In this document: positions 24,949 through 34,718 of the stretch, in pieces | How positions within the stretch are numbered: position 1 is the first letter of the stretch | Layout of the letters: every line of letters begins with the position of its first letter | Assembly (NCBI RefSeq): GCF_014925405.1 | Contig: NZ_AQHJ01000035.1 | Span: 744,001-808,000 of the forward strand | Direction of reading: 5' to 3' | Source: Pseudoalteromonas ulvae UL12 | Lineage (GTDB): Bacteria > Pseudomonadota > Gammaproteobacteria > Enterobacterales > Alteromonadaceae | DNA length: 64,000 bases | Position numbers and translations under genes: made by a program | Notes under the pieces: model-generated | The model's input: the letters and a program-made list of their open reading frames with translations, nothing else | Databases searched by the model: none | What the model was told of the DNA's origin: nothing

Positions 24949-26300
24949 TATGTCTTTATTTTATAACAAGGTATGTATTTGCTACCAGGTAGCTTCATTC
25001 TACCTTGTTCAACGAAGGCTTGCAGTAATAGATCCATGTCCTTCATTAAACTTGGATCGCCTGACAATGAAAAAGGCCCATGTTGCTTAATTTCTCTGAT
25101 CCCCTCATCTTTTACATTGCCCGCAACAATACCTGAAAATGCCCGGCGCAGGTTTGCAGCTAATGCTTGTGGAGCTTGATCCAAATGGAGGTCAAGTGAA
25201 GCCATATTTTCATGAGTCGGGGCAAACGGGTGCTGAAATGCATTATCTATTTTTAATGTCCAATTAAAATGATACGCATCGCCTTGTTCTTTTCGATAAT
25301 CGCGTACTTTTTGCATACCCTGTTTTAAGGTTTTTGCAACGGCTTGCGGATCACCGACAATGACTTCAAACTTTTCTAAGGCCACTTTTCCTAAGGTTTT
25401 TTCAACAAAACGACAAATCTCATCAAAGTAAGCTCGGCTTTCTTTTGGTCCTGTAAGGATAACGGGAAGGTGCTGCTTTTCATTATCTGGATGCAATAAA
25501 ATACCTAACAGATATAAAAGCTCTTCTGCTGTACCTGCGCCACCTGGAAAAATAATAATGCCATGGGCTACACGGATAAAGGCTTCTAACCGTTTTTCAA
25601 TATCTGGAAATATAACCAGTTCATTGACTATCGGGTTGGGTGGCTCAGCAGCAATGATACTTGGTTCTGTTAGCCCCAAATACCGGTTATCTGTGATCCG
25701 TTGTTTTGCATGACCAATAGTGGCGCCTTTCATTGGCCCTTTCATTGCGCCAGGGCCACAGCCAGTACAAATATTAAGCCCTCGTAAACCTAATTGGTAA
25801 CCGACTTCCTTAGTGTAACGGTATTCATTTTCATTGATAGAATGGCCGCCCCAGCAAACGATCATATTCGGATCAGTATTGACTGGTAGGGCATTGGCAT
25901 TGCGTAACATATCAAACACGATATGAGTGGTATGCTCTGAATCTTTGATGTGCGCTTTTGGAGAATCGTATTTACTGTTAATAAATAAAATGTCACGGAT
26001 CACAGAAAATAAATGTTCATGGATCCCTCGGATAATTTGTCCATCAACAAATGCAGACTCTGGCGGGTTGATCAGTTCAATTTTGATACCTCGCTCACGG
26101 CTTAGTAAGTTGATATCAAAATCACGATACTTATTATAAATTTCTTCACTCGAATCAGTATGGCTACCAACATTCAATACGGCTAACGAGCAATTGCGGA
26201 ATAAACGATATAACTCTGAGGTTGAAGAGCGAGTTAAAGAATCGACTTCGACTTGAGAAAGTAAATCTAAACTACCGATGGGATTAAGCTGTACTAACAT
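24948..26300 (-). CDS. ppnN: Pyrimidine/purine nucleotide 5'-monophosphate nucleosidase
   Basis: A 450-residue nucleosidase that splits nucleoside 5'-monophosphates into base and ribose 5-phosphate; E. coli PpnN is controlled by (p)ppGpp. The LOG-type Rossmann core shows [24 protein letters not shown] and the signature [16 protein letters not shown]- and C-terminal PpnN-specific regions flank it ([31 protein letters not shown]). The ATG at 26300 is preceded by AAGGAAA. It is the first gene of a ppnN-xni unit joined by a TAATG overlap. Length matches the E. coli protein (454). Confidence 0.95.
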   Translation of the reverse strand: MLVQLNPIGSLDLLSQVEVDSLTRSSTSELYRLFRNCSLAVLNVGSHTDSSEEIYNKYRDFDINLLSRERGIKIELINPPESAFVDGQIIRGIHEHLFSVIRDILFINSKYDSPKAHIKDSEHTTHIVFDMLRNANALPVNTDPNMIVCWGGHSINENEYRYTKEVGYQLGLRGLNICTGCGPGAMKGPMKGATIGHAKQRITDNRYLGLTEPSIIAAEPPNPIVNELVIFPDIEKRLEAFIRVAHGIIIFPGGAGTAEELLYLLGILLHPDNEKQHLPVILTGPKESRAYFDEICRFVEKTLGKVALEKFEVIVGDPQAVAKTLKQGMQKVRDYRKEQGDAYHFNWTLKIDNAFQHPFAPTHENMASLDLHLDQAPQALAANLRRAFSGIVAGNVKDEGIREIKQHGPFSLSGDPSLMKDMDLLLQAFVEQGRMKLPGSKYIPCYKIKT

Positions 26301-26369
26301 GGATATTTCCTTCTATCGCTTAATAACTAATTAATTTAAATATAGTTTTCTTACAATAGAAGGTAAAGT

Positions 26370-27911
26370 TTATTTTTTGATAACCAGTTGATCGCGACCG
26401 GAATTCTTTGCTGAATACAGAGCTTCATCAGCACGATCGAATACTTCTTGTGGGTTATCGGTTGGCAAAAATTGCGTAGCGCCAATTGAGATTGTAATTT
26501 GAACGTTAGTGTTTTTAAACTTAAATGGAATAGATTTAATGCTTTTTCTAATTTTTTCAAGCGGTTGAATAATTTGGTTTAAATCAGAATCTGGCATGAT
26601 TAAAGTAAATTCTTCCCCCCCAAAACGAGCGATAAAATCAGTCGTTCTGATTGTTTTCTTTAACGCACTGGCGATGACCTGTAAGGTTTTATCGCCGGCA
26701 CTATGACCATAATTATCATTAATACTTTTAAAGTGGTCGACATCAATGACAACTAAGCAAAGGTTTTTATTAGTTCGTTTAAAGCTTTGGTATTCAAATT
26801 GTAAACGCTCATCAAATGCTGCTCGATTGGGTAACTTAGTGAGTGAATCTTGCAGGCTTTTAAATTTCTGTTCGGCTAAACGGTCTCGGTAAGTTTTTGT
26901 TTCTTTTTCAAGTATATCAATCCGTTTTTGCATGACATGGAGAGATTGGCTGATTGACTCTCTTTCTTGAATTTCGAGTTCTTCTTTTAATTTAATATCA
27001 AGAGTCAGCGCTTCGAGTTTTTGACCGACGAGTTTTTTGAGTTCAGTGACTGAGGTAGCAGCTTGTGTTTCGTTATTGAGCAGAGTGATTTTTTCATCAA
27101 TTTGTTGATTTAATTCAGCCATACGATGACCGACATCACGGGAGCGATTAACAGAGTCTAATAACGATTGATGCAAAAGAGCTAATGTTTCATTGATGGC
27201 CAATAAAAACGTTTGCGCGGATTGCCTTTCTTGAGAAATAGTCGCAACAATGAGCCTGATAATACTAATGCAGCAATCTAATAAAACGGACAGTTGGTTG
27301 TTACTGGCTATTTTGTGTTTAATGCGGTCAATCTCTTGCGCATTATTGCCTTCAAAGGCCAACTGGCTAGTTAAGTTGAGTAATTCTTGCGCTAGTTCCG
27401 GCGCAAGGCTTTGCGGTGCTGCTTGTATATCGCCATGTTTGTTATTAAGTACTTGATGATAAATATCAACGAGACGCGAAAGGACCGGAACAAAATCTTG
27501 GGTGGCTTTAATATCATCTAATTCAGTGGTAAGAAGATTTCGTAAGCTGCGTCTGAGTGCATCGGGTACACCTTGTGATTGTTGTAAACGTTTACCCGCA
27601 TCATTGACTGTTTGATGGAGCTCTCGGATATTGGCAGATTGACGCAATTCTTGCTGTGCAAGTAAAAGGGTAATTTCATCTAATAGCGGTTTTAATATTT
27701 CAAAATCAATCCCTTTATTAATGGCTGCACGGAACTTAGCTAAACGGTTATCGAGTTCGAGGTCTAACCCTTTGCAGGTTAAAGATAGTTTAGCAACAAA
27801 TTGCACAAGAGAACTGACTTGGCTTTGACGCGCTTGTTCGACTACTTCACGGTTTTTAACCGCAGAACGCAATTTTTTTTGTAAAGACTCTAACTCGGTT
27901 TGATTCGCCAC
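26370..27911 (-). CDS. Diguanylate cyclase with GGEEF active site and inhibitory site
   Basis: A 513-residue cytoplasmic protein that should make cyclic di-GMP. The GGDEF domain is C-terminal (about 345-510): the active site FGGEEF is preceded at the right distance by RTTD, the product-binding inhibitory (I) site. Before it come about 340 residues of helical, coiled-coil-rich sequence (TQDFVPVLSRLVDIYHQVL, then repeated Leu heptads) of a kind seen in Shewanella and Vibrio GGDEF proteins. There is no membrane segment, PAS, GAF or receiver domain. The start is GTG at 27911 with AAAGGA upstream. The signal sensed by the N-terminal region is unknown. Confidence 0.92.
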   Translation of the reverse strand: MANQTELESLQKKLRSAVKNREVVEQARQSQVSSLVQFVAKLSLTCKGLDLELDNRLAKFRAAINKGIDFEILKPLLDEITLLLAQQELRQSANIRELHQTVNDAGKRLQQSQGVPDALRRSLRNLLTTELDDIKATQDFVPVLSRLVDIYHQVLNNKHGDIQAAPQSLAPELAQELLNLTSQLAFEGNNAQEIDRIKHKIASNNQLSVLLDCCISIIRLIVATISQERQSAQTFLLAINETLALLHQSLLDSVNRSRDVGHRMAELNQQIDEKITLLNNETQAATSVTELKKLVGQKLEALTLDIKLKEELEIQERESISQSLHVMQKRIDILEKETKTYRDRLAEQKFKSLQDSLTKLPNRAAFDERLQFEYQSFKRTNKNLCLVVIDVDHFKSINDNYGHSAGDKTLQVIASALKKTIRTTDFIARFGGEEFTLIMPDSDLNQIIQPLEKIRKSIKSIPFKFKNTNVQITISIGATQFLPTDNPQEVFDRADEALYSAKNSGRDQLVIKK

Positions 27912-28064
27912 TGATGAAATTAATCCTTTATTACAGCTGATAATTTTATACTTCTTACATTATATGCAAAAAGAGTCAGAACTCCATGCTTTGGGTGAAT
28001 AAATGGAGGTAAAAACATGACACATTCATTATTAAGCAGGTGGATCAAGCTAGTAAATTGAAAA

Positions 28065-28092
28065 TTGGCTTGATACCCTAGTTTGATATAAA
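28065..28092 (+). promoter_or_regulatory. Candidate promoter of the M61 peptidase gene
   Basis: TTGGCT (28065-28070), 16-nt spacer, TATAAA (28087-28092), 18 nt before the GTG start. Eye-assigned; the short distance leaves only a brief leader. Confidence 0.35.
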
Positions 28093-28109
28093 AATTACAG
28101 GAATTTAAA

Positions 28110-29888
28110 GTGGTTAAATTACATTCAATTTGCGGTGTGTCTTTATTGTTGTTTGGCGCCTATTCGATGGCTGATGTCAATTATCAAATGACGATTACAC
28201 AACCAGAGCATCATTTATCTGATATCCGCGTAGAATTTCCTGCCACCGCTCAATCATTCTTAGATGTTAAATTACCGGCATGGCGTACAGGCAGATATGA
28301 AATTCTTGATATGGCTAACGGTGTGCGTTTATTTAATGCTAATGATAAGAATGGTCACTCACTCAAATGGGAAAAAATAGAAAAAAGTACCTGGCGAATA
28401 CATTTAGATCAACCCACTGAAGTGTCGCTGAATTATCAAGTTTATGCGAATGAACTGGGTTATCGCTCAAGACATATTGATGACAGCCATGCGTTCATAG
28501 ATGCGTCAGGCTTTTTTATGTACAGCGAAAGTTTTCGCCAAGAACCTGTAACAGTTAACTTGTCTGTCCCGAAAAAATGGCGAAGTGTGTCAGGTATGAA
28601 CTCAGGTCGCTCAGCTCATCAATTTGTCGCTGCCAATTATGATGTCTTAGTGGACTCACCAATCGAAACAGGGATTAATCAGTGGCACGAATTTGAAGTC
28701 GATGGTCGCCAGTATGAGTTAGTCATATGGGGGCATGGCAATTATGACGTTGAGTTAATGCTGTCTGATCTTAAAAAACTAGTCAAAACGGGCACTGAGA
28801 TTTGGCATGCCTATCCTTATGAACGTTATGTGTTTATGGTTCACGCGACATCAGGTGCTCGAGGGGCAACTGAGCATTTAAATTCCACGATTATTCAACG
28901 ACACAGAGAGAGCTTTGAGAAGCGGGATGATTATTTAGGGTTTATTTCAACAGCTGCACACGAGTTTATTCATACTTGGAATGTTAAAGCGTATCGCCCT
29001 GCTGGAATGGTGCCGTACGACTACATCAATCCAAACTACACTAAACTGCTTTGGCTTGCAGAGGGTTCGACCAGTTATTTAGAAGAGCATTTATTACTTC
29101 GTGCTGAGATTATGACGCAACAAGAAATGTTCAAGCAAATGTCAAAATCAATTAATCGCCATTTGGCGACTCCTGGTCGAACGATTCAATCGGCAGCCGA
29201 AACCAGCTTTGATAAATGGATCAATCAAGGAGGCGATCACGGTCGAAACTACAGCACTAACATCTATTCGGAAGGGGCGTTAGTCTCGTTTGCGTTAGAC
29301 ATTGATATTTTAAAACGCACAAATGGTAAAAAGAGTTATCGCGATGTTCATCAGTTGTTATATAAAAATTTCGCTCTACCTAAAGGATTTACTGAACACG
29401 ACGTTATCGATATTTTAAATTCGTTAACAGGAGCCGATTATTCCACTTGGTGGCAAGCTCATATTACTGAACCTGCTCAAATTGACTTTGATCTTCTATT
29501 AAACGAGATAGGTCTAGAATTAGTGTATCCCAAAGGACACTCAATGGTAGCTGATCCGCAAATGAGTTTTAAATCAGGCAGTGAATTAAGTACGTTAACC
29601 GCAGTCCAGAGAAATGGCGCGGCGTGGCAAGCTGGGCTCACAACGGATGACATGATTGTTGCAATTAATGGGCAAAAGGCACCAGCAGATTTGAAAGGGT
29701 ATTTTACTCAATACCAAGCAGGTGAAACCGTCAAAGTTGATTTCTTTAGACGCGATACACTGATGTCAACCACTCTTACTTTTGCTGAAAAATCAGATAA
29801 AGACAAAGTAGTACAAGTTGTGACGGATCCGACTGAACAACAAAAAGCGCTTTACAAAGCCTGGATAGGGCACTCGCTCATTAAATAA
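28110..29888 (+). CDS. M61-family metallopeptidase with PDZ domain, exported
   Basis: A 592-residue zinc aminopeptidase of family M61 (glycyl aminopeptidase type). The GTG start at 28110 with AGGAA upstream gives a signal peptide (MVKLHSICGVSLLLFGAYSMA), so it acts in the periplasm or outside. An N-terminal beta domain precedes the catalytic region with HEFIH (in STAAHEFIHTWNVKAYRP); LLWLAEGSTSYLEEHLLL holds the third zinc-ligand Glu. A C-terminal PDZ domain (about 510-580: AVQRNGAAWQAGLTTDDMIV) completes the family layout. It is a single gene ending at a strong terminator. The physiological substrate is unknown. Confidence 0.93.
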   Translation: MVKLHSICGVSLLLFGAYSMADVNYQMTITQPEHHLSDIRVEFPATAQSFLDVKLPAWRTGRYEILDMANGVRLFNANDKNGHSLKWEKIEKSTWRIHLDQPTEVSLNYQVYANELGYRSRHIDDSHAFIDASGFFMYSESFRQEPVTVNLSVPKKWRSVSGMNSGRSAHQFVAANYDVLVDSPIETGINQWHEFEVDGRQYELVIWGHGNYDVELMLSDLKKLVKTGTEIWHAYPYERYVFMVHATSGARGATEHLNSTIIQRHRESFEKRDDYLGFISTAAHEFIHTWNVKAYRPAGMVPYDYINPNYTKLLWLAEGSTSYLEEHLLLRAEIMTQQEMFKQMSKSINRHLATPGRTIQSAAETSFDKWINQGGDHGRNYSTNIYSEGALVSFALDIDILKRTNGKKSYRDVHQLLYKNFALPKGFTEHDVIDILNSLTGADYSTWWQAHITEPAQIDFDLLLNEIGLELVYPKGHSMVADPQMSFKSGSELSTLTAVQRNGAAWQAGLTTDDMIVAINGQKAPADLKGYFTQYQAGETVKVDFFRRDTLMSTTLTFAEKSDKDKVVQVVTDPTEQQKALYKAWIGHSLIK

Positions 29889-29898
29889 GTGTGCGTAT

Positions 29899-29934
29899 AC
29901 GCAATACGTGATTAATTCTCATCACGTATTGCGT
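29899..29934. terminator. Convergent terminator of M61 gene and DUF1289 gene
   Basis: A 14-bp perfect stem ACGCAATACGTGAT / ATCACGTATTGCGT with an 8-nt loop, then TTGTTT on the plus strand. The right arm lies inside the last codons of the DUF1289 gene. Confidence 0.8.
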
Positions 29935-30109
29935 TTGTTTCTTGATCGGCGCGTGGCATTTTTAATATCTCATCCCGTTCTTTTTGTGTCAGCAAAATCC
30001 AATCATAAATTTCATCTTCTGTTCGCCCACAGCCTGTGCAGTAGCCTTTTAAACGGTGACACTGACCAATACAAGCCGTTTTGAGTTCAACTGTTTTTTT
30101 ATTGCTCAT
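29912..30109 (-). CDS. DUF1289 domain protein
   Basis: A small 65-residue protein with a four-cysteine cluster, CIGQCHRLKGYCTGCGRT, the DUF1289 signature, which is thought to bind a metal or Fe-S centre. The conserved E..DW and LT.KERDEIL tail follows. The frame can be extended to 30142, but the ATG at 30109 (MSNKKTVELK) with AAGAA upstream is the family-like start. Function is unknown. It is convergent with the M61 gene, sharing its terminator, and divergent from the serine protease. Confidence 0.85.
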   Translation of the reverse strand: MSNKKTVELKTACIGQCHRLKGYCTGCGRTEDEIYDWILLTQKERDEILKMPRADQETNAIRDEN

Positions 30110-30213
30110 TTTAATTCTTTTTAAATCCGTAATGCTGTACATACTAGAGAACTGACTATTAAAAGCAAAAGCTAACTGATACCATTTTCATCTCATTACG
30201 AAAAGGATTAAGC

Positions 30214-31254
30214 ATGCGCTTTATAATTTTAGTTATCTCATTGATTAGCACAGCCGCAATAGCCAAAGATTTTAGTGGATTGTATAAACAGCTCGATCCT
30301 TCCGTTGTGATTATTTATTCCGATTCAAAAGCAATACGTGCAGCGGCGGGTCAACAAGAGTTAGTAACTCTGACTTCGAGCAGTTTAGGTACAGGCACGC
30401 TGATAAATAATGAGGGTTTAATTTTAACGGCTGCTCATGTTGTTAATAGTGCAGATGAGATCACTGTTGATGTTAAAAATAGAGGCAAATTTAAGGCAAA
30501 AGTCCTATCGACTTACCAAGGTGCCGATATAGCCTTGGTCAAGTTATTGACGACCAAAGAAGATTTTAAAGCGGTAACAGTCGCAGACTCTGATCAAACT
30601 GATATTGGCGAAGAGGTCTTTGTTATTGGCACGCCTTACGGGTTAGGTCATACCTTAACTGTGGGTCACCTAAGCGGAAAACGGACTCACACTGGTCTTG
30701 GAAATCGAGAACTTGAGTTTTTGCAAACCGATGCGGCAATCAATCAAGGTAACTCTGGCGGGCCTTTGTTTAATTCGAAGGGCGAACTGATTGGTGTGGT
30801 GAGTTATATTGAAACACAATCAGGGGGGAATGAAGGGCTTGGTTTTGCGGCCAGTAGTAATATGGTCAAACGCATATTAATTGATCAGCCTTTAATTTGG
30901 TTTGGTATGGAATTTTCGGTGTTGTCATCTGGAATGGCTGCGGCATTTAATCTCCCGCAAGATTCAGGGTTGCTAGTTGAAAAAGTAGCCAAACAGAGTT
31001 TTGCTGATCAAGTTGGTATCAAAGGGGGCGTGGTTGAAGTGACGATCCAAAATCAAACCATTGTAATTGGTGGTGATGTAATCTTAGCGATTGGACCTAT
31101 TACAATTACTGGTGAAGAATCAAACTATGAACGTATTGTGCAGTACTTGAATTCATTAAAAGGAGGCGAACGTATTCCTTTTAAATTACTCAGAAAAGGT
31201 GCTGTGATTGAAATGTCTGCAGAAAAACCCAACAAACGAATAAAGTTAATTTAG
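30214..31254 (+). CDS. Periplasmic trypsin-like (HtrA/DegP-family) serine protease
   Basis: A 346-residue exported S1C protease. The signal peptide MRFIILVISLISTAAIA is followed by the catalytic triad: His in LTAAHVVNS, Asp in GADIALVKL, Ser in NQGNSGGPLFNS. A C-terminal PDZ-like region lies at about 235-330 (SGLLVEKVAKQSFADQVGI, GGDVILAIG). Shorter than DegP and DegQ (about 450), with one PDZ, closer in size to DegS, but with a cleavable signal instead of a membrane anchor. The next gene starts 3 nt after the stop, so the protease is co-transcribed with the fused transporter. Confidence 0.9.
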   Translation: MRFIILVISLISTAAIAKDFSGLYKQLDPSVVIIYSDSKAIRAAAGQQELVTLTSSSLGTGTLINNEGLILTAAHVVNSADEITVDVKNRGKFKAKVLSTYQGADIALVKLLTTKEDFKAVTVADSDQTDIGEEVFVIGTPYGLGHTLTVGHLSGKRTHTGLGNRELEFLQTDAAINQGNSGGPLFNSKGELIGVVSYIETQSGGNEGLGFAASSNMVKRILIDQPLIWFGMEFSVLSSGMAAAFNLPQDSGLLVEKVAKQSFADQVGIKGGVVEVTIQNQTIVIGGDVILAIGPITITGEESNYERIVQYLNSLKGGERIPFKLLRKGAVIEMSAEKPNKRIKLI

Positions 31255-31257
31255 TCA

Positions 31258-33414
31258 ATGCATTTAAAATCTAATCTTATTTTTCAAAAGTTTAACTGGT
31301 TAAGTTCATTAACTCTGGCCAATAAAATATTAATTTCGATGGGGCTTGGTTTAATTATTGGCTCTTTTACTACGGCGCCTTTGCCTGGTACTGATACGGT
31401 ATCGCAAGCATTTGTATTGCTTTTACAAATGACAGCCCTGCCTTTTGTCGCCCTGTCGCTGATCAGTGGTATCGGTTCATTATCTAAACCTCAAGGGTTG
31501 GCGATTTTGAAATACGGCAGCTGGGTATTAATCGGTTTATTGCTGTTAACCCTTAGTTTTATAATGCTGGCACCTTTGGCGTTTCCGGATTGGGTCAATT
31601 CATCCTTTTATAGTGCCACTATCACTAAAACTACTGAAAGTGTTGATTATGTGAGATTGTTTATTCCTAGTAACCCGTTTGCAGCTTTTGCTAATACGGT
31701 GATCCCAAGTGTGGTGCTGTTCAGTGTTTTTATGGGTATAGGATTAATCAATTTACCCAATAAAACCCGTACCATTGAGGTGCTCAATGATCTACAAAGC
31801 GCTGTCGGTAATATCAGTTCATTAGTGATGAAAACCGCCCCGTTAGGGGTTTTTTGCATAGCCCAAAAAGCGGCATCTACGCTTGAGGCAGAAGTAGTAT
31901 CTGGCTTAGTTGTCTATATTTCGGTTGTCTGTGTCGTGGTGTTTATTACTACATTTATCGTTTTGCCTGCTGCGGTAGCCACTCTCACCCCTGCTCGTTA
32001 TAAGCATGTTTTGCGGATCTCTCAAGAAGCGATGATTACAGCGTTTGCAACAGGCAGCTTTTTTGGTGTCTTGCCGGTAATTACCAGCCAGCTTAAACAA
32101 TACATTGAAGATTACTCGAAAGATCAACCTGACATAGCGCTGATCCCTGAGATTATCGTGCCGATGAGCTTTAGCCTACCGACAGGTGGTAAGTTGTTAT
32201 CCATCGTGTTCATTTTATTTGCGGCCTGGTTTTCTGGTGAGCAGATCTTAGTCACAGATTACAACACCTTGATTATCTCTGGTTTAATACAGTTGTTTGG
32301 TTCGACGACCGTTGCTATGCCGCAACTGCTCGATTTATTTAATATTTCAGGCAGTATGTTTGAGCTATTTATTGTTAGTGATAATTTAATAGTGGGTCGT
32401 TTAGGTGCTTTATTGTCGGTGATGTTTACTGTGTCGTTGACCTTATTGATCACGGCGGCGTTGGTCAAAAGAATCACATTTAAATGGCGGGCATTTTTTA
32501 AAGCGATGGTAATTATCCCGCTCATCACGGGTTTGTTTTTATATGCACTTAGCTTTGTTCTTGATGCCTTATCACATCGTTATGAAGGATATGACGCATT
32601 TATTGACCGTGATTTTTTATATAATCAATCAAGTCATCAAGAGGTTAAGTCATTACCAAAAACGATCCCTGTCTCAAAACAGACCGATACCTTAAAACGT
32701 ATCCAACAAAGAGGTGTGTTAAGGATTGGTTATTATCGTGATGATTTACCTTATGCATTTCATAACAAACAAGGCAAGTTAGTTGGTTTTGATATTGAGG
32801 TATTGTCGATTTTAGCTGCTGATCTGGGCGTTAAAGCAGAATTTGTTAAAATTTACCGAAAAGAAACAGCCTCACTGCTAGAACAGGGATATCTTGATAT
32901 TGTCACTGGGATCCCACTTATCCCAGATAATATGCAAAAATATACTCTAACAACACCTTATACAGAGCAATCATTAGCCATTTTGACAAGAGATATTCGT
33001 CGTGGTGATTTTATTGATTGGCTTAGCATTCGTGAGCGTAAAGATTTTATTATTGGTGTTCCGGAGTCATTCTTTTATCAAAGTATCATCAGTAAAAACT
33101 TTAAAGCAGGTAAAGTGTGGGAAATAAGTTCGCCACGTTTATTTTTCCGTGAAGATTATCAGCATATCGATGCGATGATTTTTGGCGCGGCGAGTGCATC
33201 AGCATGGACGTTACTGTATCCGGAATATACCGTTGTGACACCAAAACCTGCGTTGCCACCCGTTGCAATTGCGTTTCCTATTTCGAGTCATGATCCTGCT
33301 TTTGAACTTTTTATGCGAAATTGGATTTTGATGAAACAAAGAAACAGCACGTTTGATAAGTTGTTTACATATTGGATTGAAGGGAAGGCACCCGATTATG
33401 TGATGGAACAATAA
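31258..33414 (+). CDS. SLC1/DAACS-type symporter fused to a family-3 solute-binding domain
   Basis: A 718-residue two-part protein. Residues about 20-440 are a dicarboxylate/amino-acid:cation symporter with eight or so hydrophobic segments. They include the family features ILISMGLGLIIGSFTT, LQMTALPFVALSLISGIGSL and the re-entrant region FSLPTGGKLLSIVFILFAAW. Residues about 470-715 form a periplasmic solute-binding protein (SBP_bac_3: RIQQRGVLRIGYYRDDLPYA, GKLVGFDIEVLSILAADLG, GYLDIVTGIPLI). Joining a cation symporter to an ABC-type binding domain suggests tethered substrate capture. The substrate is probably an amino or dicarboxylic acid (inference). The reading frame is continuous, with no sign of misassembly. 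Ends on a terminator. Confidence 0.9.
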   Translation: MHLKSNLIFQKFNWLSSLTLANKILISMGLGLIIGSFTTAPLPGTDTVSQAFVLLLQMTALPFVALSLISGIGSLSKPQGLAILKYGSWVLIGLLLLTLSFIMLAPLAFPDWVNSSFYSATITKTTESVDYVRLFIPSNPFAAFANTVIPSVVLFSVFMGIGLINLPNKTRTIEVLNDLQSAVGNISSLVMKTAPLGVFCIAQKAASTLEAEVVSGLVVYISVVCVVVFITTFIVLPAAVATLTPARYKHVLRISQEAMITAFATGSFFGVLPVITSQLKQYIEDYSKDQPDIALIPEIIVPMSFSLPTGGKLLSIVFILFAAWFSGEQILVTDYNTLIISGLIQLFGSTTVAMPQLLDLFNISGSMFELFIVSDNLIVGRLGALLSVMFTVSLTLLITAALVKRITFKWRAFFKAMVIIPLITGLFLYALSFVLDALSHRYEGYDAFIDRDFLYNQSSHQEVKSLPKTIPVSKQTDTLKRIQQRGVLRIGYYRDDLPYAFHNKQGKLVGFDIEVLSILAADLGVKAEFVKIYRKETASLLEQGYLDIVTGIPLIPDNMQKYTLTTPYTEQSLAILTRDIRRGDFIDWLSIRERKDFIIGVPESFFYQSIISKNFKAGKVWEISSPRLFFREDYQHIDAMIFGAASASAWTLLYPEYTVVTPKPALPPVAIAFPISSHDPAFELFMRNWILMKQRNSTFDKLFTYWIEGKAPDYVMEQ

Positions 33415-33440
33415 AAAAGGGCAAGATGCCCTTTTTTATT
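33410..33440. terminator. Bidirectional terminator after the transporter fusion
   Basis: A 14-bp stem AATAAAAAAGGGCA / TGCCCTTTTTTATT with loop AGA, overlapping the transporter stop codon. It also serves the convergent lipoprotein gene. Confidence 0.92.
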
Positions 33441-33454
33441 AAGTCGTTATTTGT

Positions 33455-33976
33455 TTATTTAGCGTAGCTAGTCGGTTGTGCGCCGACTTGAAAACTGGTT
33501 GACCACGTATTATTCATTTTAGCCAATGTTTTCCCAGAATGAATGGAGATTATTGGGAAGTTTTCAAGGTGAAAATTAGTCCGTACAGATTGCCCATTGC
33601 TAACTTGTTCCATTTTCCAATTATCAGGACTTAAACAAGCTTGTGTGAAAGCAACGGCTTCTTTGTAACTTTCCAGTGCATCTACTTGATTATTAAAACC
33701 TTTTTGACATTGATAAGCGAGTTGTTGTCCTGAAAATTGACTGATTTGGCATTGGTCACCGACTAATTGATATTTAGCTTGCCAAATATCGGCGTATTTA
33801 TTGGTTACTTTTTGTGATTTAAGGCCATTAAACTCATTACTGTAGCCTTTGACTAATGCATTAATTTTATCACAGGCTGAAAGTTTCTCGACTTCAGCTT
33901 GTTGTTCAGGTGTTAAAGTCGCGTTACACGCACTTAAAATAAAAAGTGAACTAAGCAATGGTATAAAACGTAGCAT
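33455..33976 (-). CDS. Hypothetical lipoprotein, 173 aa
   Basis: A lipoprotein signal MLRFIPLLSSLFILSAC with lipobox LSAC (Cys17) followed by Asn, which favours outer-membrane sorting. The mature part carries five further cysteines (SACDKINAL, QCQISQF, YQCQKGF, QACLSP), suggesting disulfide bonds. No known domain recognised. It stands alone between two terminator-bounded units, downstream of the his operon on the same strand but separated by 130 nt. Function unknown. Confidence 0.75.
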   Translation of the reverse strand: MLRFIPLLSSLFILSACNATLTPEQQAEVEKLSACDKINALVKGYSNEFNGLKSQKVTNKYADIWQAKYQLVGDQCQISQFSGQQLAYQCQKGFNNQVDALESYKEAVAFTQACLSPDNWKMEQVSNGQSVRTNFHLENFPIISIHSGKTLAKMNNTWSTSFQVGAQPTSYAK

Positions 33977-34106
33977 AAATCAACTGTCCATAGGAATTTT
34001 CTAAAAGGATAACGAACTCACTGCCTAAAAGCTATTGCCTCAATTAAAAAAGAACGAATTGTCATTGTGTTATCGCTGAAAATTCGTTCTAACAGGTGAT
34101 AATTGC

Positions 34107-34718
34107 TTATTTATGGCGTTGTTGTAAGTTCTCGATAACTTGTGTCACTGGCACATCGGCTTTTTGTAACAAGACGAGTAAATGAAATAATAAATCAGCT
34201 GATTCGTTGATCAGCTCTTCTCGGTCACGTTTAACTGCAGCAAGTGCCACTTCAACGCCTTCTTCGCCTACTTTTTGTGCACTGCGACTGATGTCTTTGG
34301 CGAATAGAGATGCGGTGTAACTGGTGTCTGCAGAGGCCGTTTTACGTGATTCAATCACTCGGTTAAGCTGACCAAGAAAAGCGAAATCAGGAGCCGCTTG
34401 CGCAAAACAGCTTTGTGTGCCGAGGTGGCAGGTTGGCCCATCAGGTGTTGCTAAAACGAGTATTGAATCGCGATCGCAATCTGTGTGAATGCTATTTACG
34501 TGCAGATAATGTTGCGAACTCTCACCTTTTGTCCACAAACGCTGTTTTGAACGACTAAAAAAGGTGACTTTATCGTCAGTCAGGCTTTTTTGTAAGGCTG
34601 CTTGGTTCATAAAGCCTTGCATGAGGATAACGCCTGTTGCAGAGTCTTGTACAATAGCAGGTATAAGATCACTTTTTTCAAAGTCGATTGTTTGATAATT
34701 ACTTAAGTCGATTTTCAT
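34107..34718 (-). CDS. hisI: Bifunctional phosphoribosyl-AMP cyclohydrolase / phosphoribosyl-ATP pyrophosphatase
   Basis: Steps 2 and 3 of histidine synthesis in one 203-residue cytoplasmic protein (HisIE). The HisI half (about 1-110) shows [29 protein letters not shown] and the metal-ligand motif [11 protein letters not shown]. The HisE half (about 115-200) shows [12 protein letters not shown] and [12 protein letters not shown]. It is the last gene of the his operon, starting inside the hisF stop (ATGA overlap). Length matches E. coli HisI (203). Confidence 0.97.
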   Translation of the reverse strand: MKIDLSNYQTIDFEKSDLIPAIVQDSATGVILMQGFMNQAALQKSLTDDKVTFFSRSKQRLWTKGESSQHYLHVNSIHTDCDRDSILVLATPDGPTCHLGTQSCFAQAAPDFAFLGQLNRVIESRKTASADTSYTASLFAKDISRSAQKVGEEGVEVALAAVKRDREELINESADLLFHLLVLLQKADVPVTQVIENLQQRHK

